Source of the DNA: Chlorobiota bacterium
Lineage (GTDB): Bacteria; Bacteroidota; Ignavibacteria; OLB7
DNA: 37,693 nucleotides
Assembly: GCA_028287785.1 (NCBI GenBank)
Contig: JAQBOZ010000013.1
Location: 1-37,693 of the forward strand
Direction: 5' to 3'
The stretch's first letter is position 1; every line of letters begins with the position of its first letter. The notes under the pieces were generated by a model, which was given only the letters and a program-made list of their open reading frames with translations, did not search any database and was not told the origin of the DNA. Below, in pieces: positions 8,536-17,915 of this stretch. The translations under genes and the position numbers were made by a program.

Positions 8536-8688
8536 TTACTCCCACCATGCATATACGTCAATGTGCTAACTTCAGCCTGAAACGGATTATTACAGATGAG
8601 TCCGTTCCAGATGGGCCGTTCCAGCAGATTCCCGCGACGGCATTCAATCACTGTCGGCAGGCCGGCATCACATAGGAAGGATATCAGC

Positions 8689-10803
8689 ATGGCTGCGAAA
8701 AAACCAACGAGCAAGTCTAAAAAGCAGAAGTCGGCAAAGGGTTCGGCTCCCGACGGGGACTCGCACCAGGCCGCCGGGGGAGAGCTGCACCAGACCGCTG
8801 GTGGAGAGCATCCCGCGCTCACCACGAATCAGGGGCTGCCGATTTCCGACAACCAGAACTCGCTCCGGGCCAACCCGCACGGCCCTACGTTGCTGGAGGA
8901 TTTTATCCTTCGCGAAAAGATCATGCATTTCGATCACGAGCGCATCCCCGAGCGTATCGTTCACGCGCGCGGGACGGGCGTTCATGGATTTTTCGAGCTG
9001 ACCGCCTCATTGGAACAATACACCACCGCCCGGATATTGACCGAGGTGGGAGAGAGAACGCCGGTGTTTACCCGTATATCGACTGTCGCCGGCGGCGCGG
9101 GCTCGGTCGATACCCCTCGTGATGTGCGGGGATTCGCCGTCAAGTTTTACACGAAGGAAGGCAACTGGGATCTGGTCGGCAACAACATCCCGGTGTTCTT
9201 CATCCAGGATGCCATCAAATTCCCCGATCTCATCCATGCCGTAAAGATGGAACCCGACCGCGGCTTTCCGCAATCGGCAACCGCTCACGACACCTTCTGG
9301 GATTTTATTTCGCTTACGCCCGAATCGATGCATATGGTGATGTGGATCATGTCCGACCGCACCCTGCCACGTTCGCTGCGGATGATCGAAGCCTTTGGCG
9401 TGCATAGTTTCCGGCTTGTCAACGCCGCCGGCGAATCGACCTTCGTGAAATTTCACTGGCGTCCCAAACTGGGCCTGCAGTCCACCATCTGGGATGAGGC
9501 CGTCAAGACGGCGGGCGCCGATCCGGATTTCCACCGCCGCGAGATGTTCGAGGCCGTCGAGGCAGGGAATTTCCCCGAGTGGGAGTTCGCGGTTCAGCTT
9601 TTCACGCAGGATGAAGCCGACAGTTTTCCGTTCGATCATCTGGACGCAACCAAGTTGATCCCCGAAGAACTGGTCCCCTTGAAAGTGATCGGCCGCATGG
9701 TGCTGGATCGCTGGCCGGACAATTTCTTTGCTGAGACCGAACAGGTCGCCTACTGCCCTTCTCATATCGTACAGGGCATCGATTTTTCGAATGACCCGCT
9801 GCTGCAGGGCCGTCTGTTCTCGTATGACGACACGCAGCTTCTGCGCCTTGGCTCGCCTAATTTTCATCAGATTCCGATCAATGCGCCACAGTGTCCATTC
9901 GCAAACCTGCAGCGTGACGGACGAATGCAGATGACGCAGCCGGTGGGCCGGGTTGCCTATGAGCCCAACTCGCTCTCGGGCGACTCGCCCCGGGAAACGC
10001 CGGCCAGGGGCTTTCGCAGCGCGACTGTGACTGAAACCGGCGACAAGGGCCGCATCCGTGCTGAAAGCTTCGCCGACCACTACAGTCAGGCGCGGCAGTT
10101 CTTTCTCAGCCAGACAGCATACGAGCAGGCGCACATCGCCTCGGCGCTGGTGTTCGAGCTTTCCAAGGTCGAACATGTGCACGTGCGTGAGGCGATGGTC
10201 GGCCACCTGCAGCACATCGACCCGGCCCTCGCCGATCGGGTTGCCGCGGGCCTCGGGTTCGACAAGCTTCCCGCTCCCCCGAGGGCCGCTGCGCCCGTGC
10301 AGGACCTGGCGCCCTCGCCCGCATTGCAGATTATCGGCAAGATGAAGAACACGCTCGAGGGGCGCTCGGTCGGTATCCTGATCGCGGATGGTTCAGACGG
10401 CGCTGTTATCGACAGGATCAAGAAGGCCGCGACGGATGCCGGGGCCACCGTGAAAATCGTCGCGCCCAAAGTGGGAGGCGCGAAGCTTGCCTCCGGCCTG
10501 ATACAGGCCGCCGACGGGCAGTTGGCGGGCACGCCTTCGGTACTGTTCGATGCCGTCGCGGTCATCCTCTCCGATGCGGGGGCAAAGACGCTCTCCTCCG
10601 AAAGCGCCGCTATCGATTTCGTGCGCGATGCGTTCGGCCATCTCAAGGCAATCGCCGTGGATAGCGGCGGCCGGACACTGTTGAAAAAGGCACAGGTCAA
10701 ACAGGATGCGGGGGTCGTGGATGCCGGCGATCAAGGCGCATTTATCGATGCCGCAAAAACGCGCCGGTGGGATCGGGAGAAGTCCGTTCGGACGTTGGCA
10801 TAA
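8689..10803 (+). CDS. katE: Large-subunit (clade 2, HPII-type) catalase
   Basis: Haem catalase splitting hydrogen peroxide into water and oxygen in the cytoplasm. The start at 8689 ([13 protein letters not shown]) is preferred because AGGAAGGAT lies about 8 nt upstream; an in-frame ATG at 8596 lacks one. The 704-residue protein has a Lys-rich N-terminal arm, then the catalase core. Core marks are the distal His in RIVHARGTG, the catalytic Asn in [11 protein letters not shown], and the proximal haem-ligand Tyr in [17 protein letters not shown]-terminal flavodoxin/DJ-1-like domain (about 545-704, starting [14 protein letters not shown]) marks the large-subunit class; E. coli HPII has 753 residues. 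A strong hairpin follows the gene. Confidence 0.96.
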   Translation: MAAKKPTSKSKKQKSAKGSAPDGDSHQAAGGELHQTAGGEHPALTTNQGLPISDNQNSLRANPHGPTLLEDFILREKIMHFDHERIPERIVHARGTGVHGFFELTASLEQYTTARILTEVGERTPVFTRISTVAGGAGSVDTPRDVRGFAVKFYTKEGNWDLVGNNIPVFFIQDAIKFPDLIHAVKMEPDRGFPQSATAHDTFWDFISLTPESMHMVMWIMSDRTLPRSLRMIEAFGVHSFRLVNAAGESTFVKFHWRPKLGLQSTIWDEAVKTAGADPDFHRREMFEAVEAGNFPEWEFAVQLFTQDEADSFPFDHLDATKLIPEELVPLKVIGRMVLDRWPDNFFAETEQVAYCPSHIVQGIDFSNDPLLQGRLFSYDDTQLLRLGSPNFHQIPINAPQCPFANLQRDGRMQMTQPVGRVAYEPNSLSGDSPRETPARGFRSATVTETGDKGRIRAESFADHYSQARQFFLSQTAYEQAHIASALVFELSKVEHVHVREAMVGHLQHIDPALADRVAAGLGFDKLPAPPRAAAPVQDLAPSPALQIIGKMKNTLEGRSVGILIADGSDGAVIDRIKKAATDAGATVKIVAPKVGGAKLASGLIQAADGQLAGTPSVLFDAVAVILSDAGAKTLSSESAAIDFVRDAFGHLKAIAVDSGGRTLLKKAQVKQDAGVVDAGDQGAFIDAAKTRRWDREKSVRTLA

Positions 10804-10901
10804 CCGGTGCGGTAAATCGGGACCAACGTCGATCCTTTTGATGGACGGTCTCGGAACCGTGCGCCGGCGACGGTTCCATGAGTCGAATCTCGCCCTCTCC
10901 G

Positions 10902-10936
10902 TAAGACCCTGAATTTCAATGAAATTCAGGGTCTTA
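10902..10936. terminator. 16-bp perfect hairpin after katE
   Basis: A perfect 16-base inverted repeat (taagaccctgaatttc and its complement) with a three-base loop, 99 bases after the katE stop. It ends in ttacattt rather than a pure T run, so it is a fair intrinsic terminator and works equally on both strands. Confidence 0.6.
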
Positions 10937-11084
10937 CATTTCTGGGGGAAGGATTGGGATTTTCACCCACACCTTTATGCAAGGATTCCGGCATTGTGTA
11001 GTCTGAGTCGGAGAGATTGAATAGCCTCTATCACACGACACATTTGCACCAGTTAGCCGCAACATGTAAGCCCTGCCGGTAACC

Positions 11085-11432
11085 TGATCTTGCCCGGGTC
11101 ATGAGGACAGGTAAAAGGAACACTAACGTTACCTGAGAGGTATACCCATGAGTCAACCGAAGTACAGTCAAGAGTTCAAGGATAAGGCCGTTCGCTTGAG
11201 CTGTCAGCCCGGCAAGAGCATCCGGATCGTGTGTGCAGAGCTGGGGATCTCACGTGCAAGCCTGCATCACTGGCGTCACGAGCATCGCGTGCAGCAGCCC
11301 AAGGACACTCGCAGCCAGCGGGGTAGCGGTGCCGAGCAGGCCGAGTTCCTCAGCGACAGTCCGAACGCTCTTGCCCGATTGTCCGCGGCGGCTTGGTATC
11401 GATTGCCCTGTCACAAATCGCTTATCACCTGA
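11085..11432 (+). pseudogene. IS orfA remnants, two fragments facing each other
   Basis: A plus-strand frame from 11148 begins like an IS3-type OrfA (MSQPKYSQEFKDKAVRLS, then IVCAELGISRASLHHWR) after a usable ribosome-binding site (GAGAGG). It loses resemblance after about residue 55 and ends at 11432. Upstream, TGATCTTGCCCGGGTCATG (from 11085) looks like an IS3 terminal repeat. On the minus strand, about 11337-11400 reads RRGQSGKSVRTVAEELGL, a helix-turn-helix piece of another OrfA in the opposite direction. Both pieces are too short to work and mark old IS insertions. Confidence 0.55.
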
Positions 11433-11479
11433 CCGGCAAATAGACTGCAACAAATGCCCCATATATCAATCCGTACACG

Positions 11480-12499
11480 TTAGTACGTAAACCGTATCGG
11501 TGCCTTGCGCACGCGTTTCTGCTGTCCCCCCGCGCCCCTGGCTCTCGCTCCGCGCTTGTTGTTGGTGCGGTGATGCAGGAGCCGCAGGTTTTTGTAGGAG
11601 CTGTCCTTCGACCGCGCATATGGCCGGATATGGTCGGCCTGTGTCTGCCATTCCCTCAGCATCAGCCCAAGATTATAAGTGTCCTCCGCCATCAGCAGTC
11701 CGTCATTTAAATATCTGTTGTGCAGCATCATCAGGATTCGCTGAACGGGGAGAACTCTTCCCTTTTTCTGTTTCGGCCCGATCCCACCGGAAGGATACGT
11801 CGCCAGAATAGGTATCCGGCGGAGTCTGGTGCGTATATTCTGCACTCTGGTGATGATATTCTGATCCTGATGACGGATACGATCCACCACGTCGAGCCGC
11901 GCATGGGGATTTGTGTCCTCGATATTCAGATCCTCGGCCAGCTCCTTTATGTCGGAGAAAATCCCCTTGATATTGGGAGTGAGAATATTGGTGACATCAT
12001 TTGGAGGACGGAGCGCGGTGTTGACGGTTGTCGCGTTGAAGCCGCCACGAATTGTTCCGTTCACGCGTGCCGGAATTCTGGGATCGAGATTATTGTCGTA
12101 GCTGAGCACCAGATCGACTGAGGCGGTCCCCCCGTTCATGCCGATGATGGTCCTGATCTGCTGCTCGATCTGCCCCCAGGTTCCGCTGCCGCAGTTGGAG
12201 CCCTTGCTCATCGGCGCGATATTACATGGATGATCCGGCCCGCCAAGTGCCAACCCGATGATGTGCCCTCCCTCGAAACTCCCCTCCTTGTAGTTGCCCC
12301 ACAACTCATCGTCCTGCACTGAAAGAGGGAGCAGCGATGTGTCGCGATGTGGTGAAGGCTTGATGATGACAACGCCGCCTCGGACTCTCGTCGGCCTGGA
12401 AAATTCCCCCCGGAAATCTTCGTGATCGATGATAATGGTGCGGGCGCCCGTATAGTTCCAGGTGGCCGATGTTCCGGTGATTGCGTTTGGTATGTCCAT
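11480..12499 (-). CDS. Putative double-motif nuclease (non-specific endonuclease + HNH)
   Basis: A 339-residue protein with no signal peptide or membrane segment. Residues 77-112 match the DNA/RNA non-specific endonuclease family used by many bacterial toxins: GGHIIGLALGGP with the candidate catalytic His79, then NIAPM, Asn102 and Glu112 (GTWGQIEQQI). Residues 289-316 form an HNH-like motif: ADHIRPYARSKDSSYKNL, then LLHHRTNNKRG (His290, Asn304, Asn314). The end is very basic. Between them lies about 170 residues with no recognised fold. It is leftward, opposite to the injection-system operon, and no immunity gene is recognised beside it. No clear ribosome-binding site precedes the ATG. It could be a free toxin, an injected effector or a defence nuclease; DNA or RNA cleavage is inferred from motifs only. 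Confidence 0.7.
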   Translation of the reverse strand: MDIPNAITGTSATWNYTGARTIIIDHEDFRGEFSRPTRVRGGVVIIKPSPHRDTSLLPLSVQDDELWGNYKEGSFEGGHIIGLALGGPDHPCNIAPMSKGSNCGSGTWGQIEQQIRTIIGMNGGTASVDLVLSYDNNLDPRIPARVNGTIRGGFNATTVNTALRPPNDVTNILTPNIKGIFSDIKELAEDLNIEDTNPHARLDVVDRIRHQDQNIITRVQNIRTRLRRIPILATYPSGGIGPKQKKGRVLPVQRILMMLHNRYLNDGLLMAEDTYNLGLMLREWQTQADHIRPYARSKDSSYKNLRLLHHRTNNKRGARARGAGGQQKRVRKAPIRFTY

Positions 12500-12784
12500 G
12501 AACCGTCATGATTTGCGTTGGACGAAAGCCCGTTGTCATGCGCTGACCAGCCGGATATCTGGATGGTGCAGCGGAACGTCATTGAGCCGTGGCGACTATC
12601 CCGCGCCGGTTGCGCGGTAAACCAGGGACCGCGCAGGCTCCCGAGCATGGAGGGGCGTAACTGTCGTGGGATAGTACGATGCAATCCCGGATGGCGTTCT
12701 GGAATCGCGAGGGCAAATCTACATCATATCATTCACCGCGTCAAATGGAATACGCTCGCGGGCGTGGATTTATCGACAACGATA

Positions 12785-13093
12785 TCACCCGTGAGTTTCC
12801 TCCGACGATTTCAATATCCGATCGAACATCACCATCCCGAATGGGATAAATGCCGTGCCGAACACCCGGAAAAGACGGCGTCCAGACCAGCCATACTCGA
12901 TTTTCGCCTGAATAACGGTGATGGTGAACAGGACGAACAGAAGCCCGTGAACCATGCCGGTGGAACGGACCAGGGCCGGCTGGCCGCCGAAATATTTCAT
13001 CGGCATTGCCACAAATAATAAAAAGAGAAATAAGAGACCTTCGATCCACGCAACTACGCGAAGCTTCTTCAGACGATTATCGAAAAGGCTCAT
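12785..13093 (-). CDS. DUF3817-type small membrane protein
   Basis: The 102-residue product starts MSLFDNRLKKLRVVAWIEG, the usual opening of DUF3817 integral membrane proteins. It shows three hydrophobic segments: WIEGLLFLFLLFVAMPM, STGMVHGLLFVLFTITVI and VFGTAFIPFGMVMFD. The conserved His in GMVHG sits in the second. The frame is open upstream to 13237, but family length favours the Met at 13093. The family's function is not established. It lies 285 bases upstream of the nuclease gene on the same strand; nothing is seen in that gap. Confidence 0.72.
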   Translation of the reverse strand: MSLFDNRLKKLRVVAWIEGLLFLFLLFVAMPMKYFGGQPALVRSTGMVHGLLFVLFTITVIQAKIEYGWSGRRLFRVFGTAFIPFGMVMFDRILKSSEETHG

Positions 13094-14029
13094 GACGATC
13101 GGAATTGATGTGACGAAGGAAGGGAAGGAAGTAACTGATTGAATAGATCTGGAGCCGGGTTGCCTCGAAACGATAGTCCGGAGGAACATCAACCAAAAAC
13201 GATCCCGGTAAATCGTCGAGAGAATTGATGGTGACAAGCTGCTTCCATGATATGCCCATATAGTGATTTTATCGAAAATATTCCGGCAACGACAACGATT
13301 TCAGCACGATGCGCCGGCTGGCGACAGTGTCCGGAAATTCATCTGTTTAATTGTGATAATAGCGCAATCGGAAATCAGGATAATTATCGCGGATGAAACC
13401 GGATGAGAGTCGAACAGCGGAAGCTCCTTCAATTTGTCATTTTTATCGACATAATATGCGAATTTTGGCATAATTCGGCGATTTTCGTTTAAAAATATAC
13501 AGCCAGTGCATCCTCGTGACTTCATGTCGCAACATGAAGCAGGCTCTGCGTGCGCCAGCTCTACGCCACCAGATCAACGGTTTTCAACGTCGATTGTGGT
13601 GCTCATCGCTCCGACAGGGTCGCTCCGTGCGGGCTCATCATCTCCCAGGAAAATTCATCAGCCCGCATGGCGCTTTCAATAATTCTCTTCCATATCAGGC
13701 CAGACTCTTGACTTAATCGCATCGAATACACTAACTTGTAAAAGCTCATGCTCACATACTCTGTGGTCCCCTCACCACTCGGCATCTCTATAATACCATG
13801 AGGATTCACCCGGATCCGCCAGCGACTTATATCTGATCACAAATAATTTAGAATTCCCGGTTCACATCGAATCGGAAATTGCGTGCCCAATTCAAGGGCG
13901 CTGATCGATGTTGCCCGGAATGGCGCCTGCCCATTCCAATCCCCCACAGCTCCATCCATCGACACGGAACCCGCGGCGTTCTGTCCGGCAATCAGTGCAT
14001 CACACATAGCAGTCTTGCAAGGAGTAACC
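13094..14029. other. 936-bp non-coding stretch before the eCIS operon
   Basis: No convincing gene. The DNA is clearly more A+T-rich than both sides between about 13260 and 13870. Two short leftward frames exist, 74 codons (13301-13525) and 68 codons from a GTG (13603-13809). Neither has a ribosome-binding site or a recognised motif, though the second has protein-like composition (SFYKLVYSMRLSQESGLIW) and could be a gene remnant. A TTGACT at 13708-13713 has only weak -10 candidates downstream. The promoter of the operon should lie here, but I cannot place it firmly. Confidence 0.5.
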
Positions 14030-15634
14030 ATGCCAAGCACACTCTCTTATCCCGGCGTCTACGTTGAGGAGATTCCCAGCGGCGTGCGGACAATTACAGG
14101 GGTTGCGACCTCGATCACGGCGTTCGTGGGCCGCGCGTTGCGCGGACCGGTTGATGAGCCCGTCATTATCAACAATTTCGGCGATTTCGAGCGGACCTTC
14201 GGCGGCCTCTGGAATGACAGCACGCTCAGCTTCGCCGTAAAACAGTACTTCGCCAACGGCGGCGGGGTCGCCATCATCGTGCGTGTCTATAAGGCAAGTA
14301 CAACCGGCGTCATCAAGGAATCGGCGGAAATCGTTCTTACCACGCTCGATCCCGACGGTGGAGGCACCCCCGGCACGGCTGGGACGATGACACTCATCGC
14401 GGCCGGCAAGGGGGCCTGGGGAAACAACCTTCAGGTCATCATCGACCGCTCGAAGTATGACGCGACGGATCTTTCTTCGTTCGATATGACGGTGCAGGAG
14501 GTCGTGGGAGGCACTGTCGTGGCGCAGGAAGTGTACTTCAATCTCACTGTCGCATCCAGCGACAGCAGATATGTCGGCCGTGTGCTCAGCAACCAGTCGG
14601 CACTGGTAAGCCTGAAATCGCTGACGGCGGATACCGGATCGCCCGTGCAGGCGCTCACGCCGGTGAAGGTTACAGCGGGCGTGCCCGGCGGTGAAGCCTC
14701 CGATGGCATCGCAATCGACACGAACGCGGTACATGGATCGGAGGGATCAAAGACCGGGATGTACGCCCTCGATAAGACCGATCTGTTCAACATCCTCTGT
14801 CTCCCCCCGATCGTTCCCCTGGATGTCGCAACCTCCTCCGACGATTACAGCAACACGTTCTGGGCCGATGCAACCGCGTTCTGCCACAGACGGCGGGCCA
14901 TCGTGATCGTGAACCCGAAAATCGACTGGAACACCGTCGCGGAAGTCTCAAACAGCACCACCGGATTCGCTTCGCTGGACGCGGATGAGAACTCGGTCTT
15001 CTATTTCCCGAACGTGCTTGCCGGGAACCCGCTTCGCAAAAACAGCATCGAGACCTTCTCACCCTGCGGCATCGCGGCCGGCATCATGGCCCGCACCGAC
15101 GCCAATCGCGGAGTCTGGAAAGCCCCGGCCGGCATCGACGCCAACATCCTCGGCATTCAGGCGCTGGAAGTGAGGATGACCGACAGCGAAAACGGCCAGC
15201 TCAACCCGCTCGGCGTCAACTGCCTCCGCACCATGCCGGGAGCCGGTCATGTGGTCTGGGGCGCCCGCACGATGAAGGGGGCCGACCGTCTCTCGTCGGA
15301 ATGGAAATACCTCCCGGTCCGCCGTCTGGCGCTCTATATCGAGGAGAGCCTTTATCGCGGAACGCAGTGGGTGGTGTTCGAGCCGAACGATGAGCCGCTC
15401 TGGTCGCAGATCCGCCTGAACGTTGGAGCGTTCATGCACAACCTCTTCCGCCAGGGAGCGTTTCAGGGGACCACCCCGCGCGATGCCTACTTCGTTCAGT
15501 GCGACAAGACCACCACGCCGCAGAGCGATATCAACCTGGGCATCGTGAACATCATGGTCGGCTTCGCCCCCCTCAAGCCGGCGGAATTCGTCGTCATCAA
15601 ACTTCAGCAAATGGCCGGTCAGATCGAAATATAG
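14030..15634 (+). CDS. eCIS contractile sheath protein
   Basis: Forms the outer sheath that contracts and drives the inner tube into a target. The start MPSTLSYPGVYVEEIPSG at 14030 has AAGGAG six bases upstream and matches the family N-terminus; the frame is open to 13883 but that extension is not sheath-like. The 534-residue product has the N-terminal sheath region (VRTITGVATSITAFVGRA, FGDFERTFGG, AVKQYFANGGG). The C-terminal domain (LYRGTQWVVFEPNDEPLW, LWSQIRLNVGAFM) holds the interlocking end LKPAEFVVIKLQQMAGQIEI. It is the only sheath gene in the operon, unlike Afp and PVC, which have several. It is the first gene of the operon. Confidence 0.96.
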   Translation: MPSTLSYPGVYVEEIPSGVRTITGVATSITAFVGRALRGPVDEPVIINNFGDFERTFGGLWNDSTLSFAVKQYFANGGGVAIIVRVYKASTTGVIKESAEIVLTTLDPDGGGTPGTAGTMTLIAAGKGAWGNNLQVIIDRSKYDATDLSSFDMTVQEVVGGTVVAQEVYFNLTVASSDSRYVGRVLSNQSALVSLKSLTADTGSPVQALTPVKVTAGVPGGEASDGIAIDTNAVHGSEGSKTGMYALDKTDLFNILCLPPIVPLDVATSSDDYSNTFWADATAFCHRRRAIVIVNPKIDWNTVAEVSNSTTGFASLDADENSVFYFPNVLAGNPLRKNSIETFSPCGIAAGIMARTDANRGVWKAPAGIDANILGIQALEVRMTDSENGQLNPLGVNCLRTMPGAGHVVWGARTMKGADRLSSEWKYLPVRRLALYIEESLYRGTQWVVFEPNDEPLWSQIRLNVGAFMHNLFRQGAFQGTTPRDAYFVQCDKTTTPQSDINLGIVNIMVGFAPLKPAEFVVIKLQQMAGQIEI

Positions 15635-15643
15635 GAGTGAAAC

Positions 15644-16168
15644 ATGGCACAGTTCAGCGTCAACGCGCAACGGTTCGATCCTTACAAGAATTTCAAATTC
15701 CGTGTCAAGTGGGATGGCCGGTATGTGGCGGGCATCAGCAAGGTGGGGGCTCTGAAGCGGACCACCGAAGTGGTGGAACATCGCGAGGGGGGGGACCCGA
15801 GCAGCGGCCGCAAATCGCCGGGGCGGACGAAGTACGAGGCGATCACCCTGGAACGTGGAGTAACCCACGATCCAGAGTTCGAGAAGTGGGCCAACAAGGT
15901 CTGGAACTTCGGCTCCGGGCTTGGCTCCGAGGTATCGCTCAAGGACTTCCGGAAGGATATCATCATCGAGGTCTATAACGAGGCGGGACAGCTTGTCCTG
16001 GCCTACAAGATCTATCGATGCTGGGTATCGGAATTCCAGGCCCAGGCCGATCTGGACGCCAACGCCAACGCGGTCCTGATCCAGACGATCAAGCTGGAAA
16101 ACGAGGGCTGGGAGCGCGATCAGGAGGTTGCCGAGCCGACCGAGCCAAGCTTCAGCAACCCGGCGTAA
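15644..16168 (+). CDS. eCIS inner tube protein (gp19-like)
   Basis: Hexameric rings of this 174-residue protein stack into the inner tube inside the sheath. It has the phage T4 gp19 / Hcp-like fold signature: DPYKNFKFRVKWDG at the start, VGALKRTTEVVEHREGG, ITLERGVTHDPEFEKW, and a C-terminal strand region IQTIKLENEGWERD. The ribosome-binding site is AGGAG about 6 bases before the ATG. It lies nine bases after the sheath gene and is presumably co-translated. Afp-type systems carry two or three tube paralogues; no second gp19-like gene is seen here. Confidence 0.95.
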   Translation: MAQFSVNAQRFDPYKNFKFRVKWDGRYVAGISKVGALKRTTEVVEHREGGDPSSGRKSPGRTKYEAITLERGVTHDPEFEKWANKVWNFGSGLGSEVSLKDFRKDIIIEVYNEAGQLVLAYKIYRCWVSEFQAQADLDANANAVLIQTIKLENEGWERDQEVAEPTEPSFSNPA

Positions 16169-16251
16169 CGCCCCGGAGAAACGCACTGGAAGAGCTTCGA
16201 TTCACGGGCTGAACGCCCATTCCGTTACGCCGTTTCAGGAACCCACAGGTC

Positions 16252-16983
16252 ATGCGAGCGCTTTCGGCTGAGGATATCATCATCGTCTGGGAACGGGGGG
16301 AACACCGCCATCCGGTGGACAGGGCGCTTACGATGCTCGCGGCCGCCCATCCACGGATGACGGCCGGCGAGCTGGCGGAGTTGAGCATCGGCGAGCGGGA
16401 TGCGCGGCTGCTGGGGCTCAGGGAGGCGACGTTCGGCCCGACTCTTCAGAGCTTCGCCGAATGCCCCGCATGCCGCGAACGCCTGACGTTCACCCTGGAC
16501 ACCCGCACGATCCGCGTTCCAAAGCCCGATCGCGGCGATGGCGGCATGGAACTGGTCGCCGGCGATCACACGCTCAGGTTCCGCCTCCCGAACAGCCACG
16601 ATCTTGCGGCCCTCGCTCTCTGCGGAGATCCCGAAACGGGACATCGAATCCTTGTGGAACGATGTCTCCTGGAGGCAACCCGCGACGGCATCGCCATCGG
16701 CGGCGATAGCCTGCCTGATGAAACCGTGGCGAAGCTGGCCGGGGCGATGGCTGAACTCGATCCGCAGGCGGAGGTGCTGATCGGCATGGACTGCCTCTCC
16801 TGCGGGCATCGCTGGCAGCTTCTCTTCGACATCGCGGCGTTTCTCTGGACGGAGATCGCTCTCCAGGCGAAACGCCTCCTGCGGGAGGTTCATATCCTGG
16901 CGCGGGCCTACGGCTGGCGTGAGGCCGACATCCTCTCCCTGAGCGCGACGCGGCGGGAGTTCTATATCGACATGGTGATATGA
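16252..16983 (+). CDS. T4-type baseplate protein with two Cys pairs
   Basis: A 243-residue protein resembling the T4_baseplate family found in T4-like phages and in many eCIS loci. It has two zinc-finger-like pairs, Cys71/Cys74 (ECPACRERL) and Cys181/Cys184 with His186 (CLSCGHRW), which could bind one metal between them. The end carries the usual alpha-helical stretch (REVHILARAYGWREADILSLS). Family members act in baseplate hub assembly; the exact role in eCIS is not settled. The ribosome-binding site is weak (CAGGT). The last codons overlap the next gene by 4 bases. Confidence 0.75.
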   Translation: MRALSAEDIIIVWERGEHRHPVDRALTMLAAAHPRMTAGELAELSIGERDARLLGLREATFGPTLQSFAECPACRERLTFTLDTRTIRVPKPDRGDGGMELVAGDHTLRFRLPNSHDLAALALCGDPETGHRILVERCLLEATRDGIAIGGDSLPDETVAKLAGAMAELDPQAEVLIGMDCLSCGHRWQLLFDIAAFLWTEIALQAKRLLREVHILARAYGWREADILSLSATRREFYIDMVI

Positions 16984-17915
16984 TGGGTGATTTTCTCAGT
17001 CGACTGGCCGAACGGACGCTGGATATGGCCCCGGTGGCAAAACCGCTCGTGGCCCCGGCATTCGCCCGGATGAGCGGACGGCGGGAGAACGGGCTTTCCT
17101 CCGATGACGCCGACAACCCGCCGGAGAGGGAGATAACGCGGGAGGAGCATCGGATCACGACGTATCCGCCGCCCGCCGTCGGCGCCGTTGAACGGCCGGA
17201 AGCTCCGGCACCGCCGCCCGCGATGCCTACAACCGTTGCGTGGACGGGGCTTCGGACCGATCGCGAGATATCGTCGCCGATCGAGTCGCGGGAAAGAGCA
17301 GCGGGCCATACGGAGCTTCCCGTGGAACCGATCAGGCGCGCGCGCCGTGAAGCGGAACAGGTCGATGATATCGCATATGATGATCGCGCCGGCATCGAGC
17401 AACCATCCCCCATTGCCGCGCGTCGCCACGATGCGATACGCGATACGCCCGCCCCTGCACTTCCTCCCCTCGTTCCCGAACAGCGTCAGGTTGTGACGGG
17501 ACATGCCGGCGTTGATGATGGCATCGTTGCGGGCGACAGCCATGAAAGCGTTGAACGCCGGCGGAAGGAGAAGGATGATGACCCGCGTGATGCTGCGGAC
17601 ACCGGCATCCGAACCGAGCGCGAGCAGGTCACCGAGCCGATTCGCACGATTGCGGTGATGCAGCCGCTGGTCCCCGTGGAGCCGCAGAGAACAAACCCGC
17701 GCATCGATCGGCTGGAGCAGAGGATGGCCGAGGAACGTGGTCGCAGGGAGGAGCCCGCCGCCGCGCCGGCGCCGACGATCCAGGTGACGATCGGCAGAAT
17801 CGAGGTCCGCGCGACCACGACGCCCGCGCCGGCTCCACGACGGGAGCGGGCCGGGGCACAGATCATGAGCATCGATGACTATCTACGCCAGCGAACCGGA
17901 GGAGGTGGACGATGA
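16980..17915 (+). CDS. Disordered Pro/Arg/Glu-rich eCIS-linked protein
   Basis: The 311-residue product is mostly low complexity, rich in Pro, Arg, Glu, Asp and Ala, without membrane segments or a signal peptide. The only ordered-looking part is near the end: TIQVTIGRIEVRATTTP, a Pro-rich linker, and a final short helix MSIDDYLRQR. Proteins with this IGRIEVRA plus DYLRxR ending recur in eCIS loci next to the cap gene, from my memory of such clusters. Function is unknown. The charged, extended body and its place between baseplate and cap genes would fit an assembly scaffold or a tail-length factor. That is inference. The ATG overlaps the previous stop (ATGA). Confidence 0.7.
   Translation: MMGDFLSRLAERTLDMAPVAKPLVAPAFARMSGRRENGLSSDDADNPPEREITREEHRITTYPPPAVGAVERPEAPAPPPAMPTTVAWTGLRTDREISSPIESRERAAGHTELPVEPIRRARREAEQVDDIAYDDRAGIEQPSPIAARRHDAIRDTPAPALPPLVPEQRQVVTGHAGVDDGIVAGDSHESVERRRKEKDDDPRDAADTGIRTEREQVTEPIRTIAVMQPLVPVEPQRTNPRIDRLEQRMAEERGRREEPAAAPAPTIQVTIGRIEVRATTTPAPAPRRERAGAQIMSIDDYLRQRTGGGGR

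Noticed and set aside
8596-8688. Longer N-terminus for the catalase (start at 8596)
   Set aside because: No ribosome-binding site precedes 8596, and the extra residues overlap likely leader DNA. AGGAAGGAT supports 8689.
13301-13809. Two short leftward frames (74 and 68 codons) as genes
   Set aside because: Neither has a ribosome-binding site, a known motif or a neighbour that supports it. They are mentioned only as possible remnants.
13883-14029. Longer N-terminus for the sheath (start at 13883)
   Set aside because: The extra 49 residues are unlike sheath proteins, while AAGGAG precedes the ATG at 14030 and the protein from there matches the family start.
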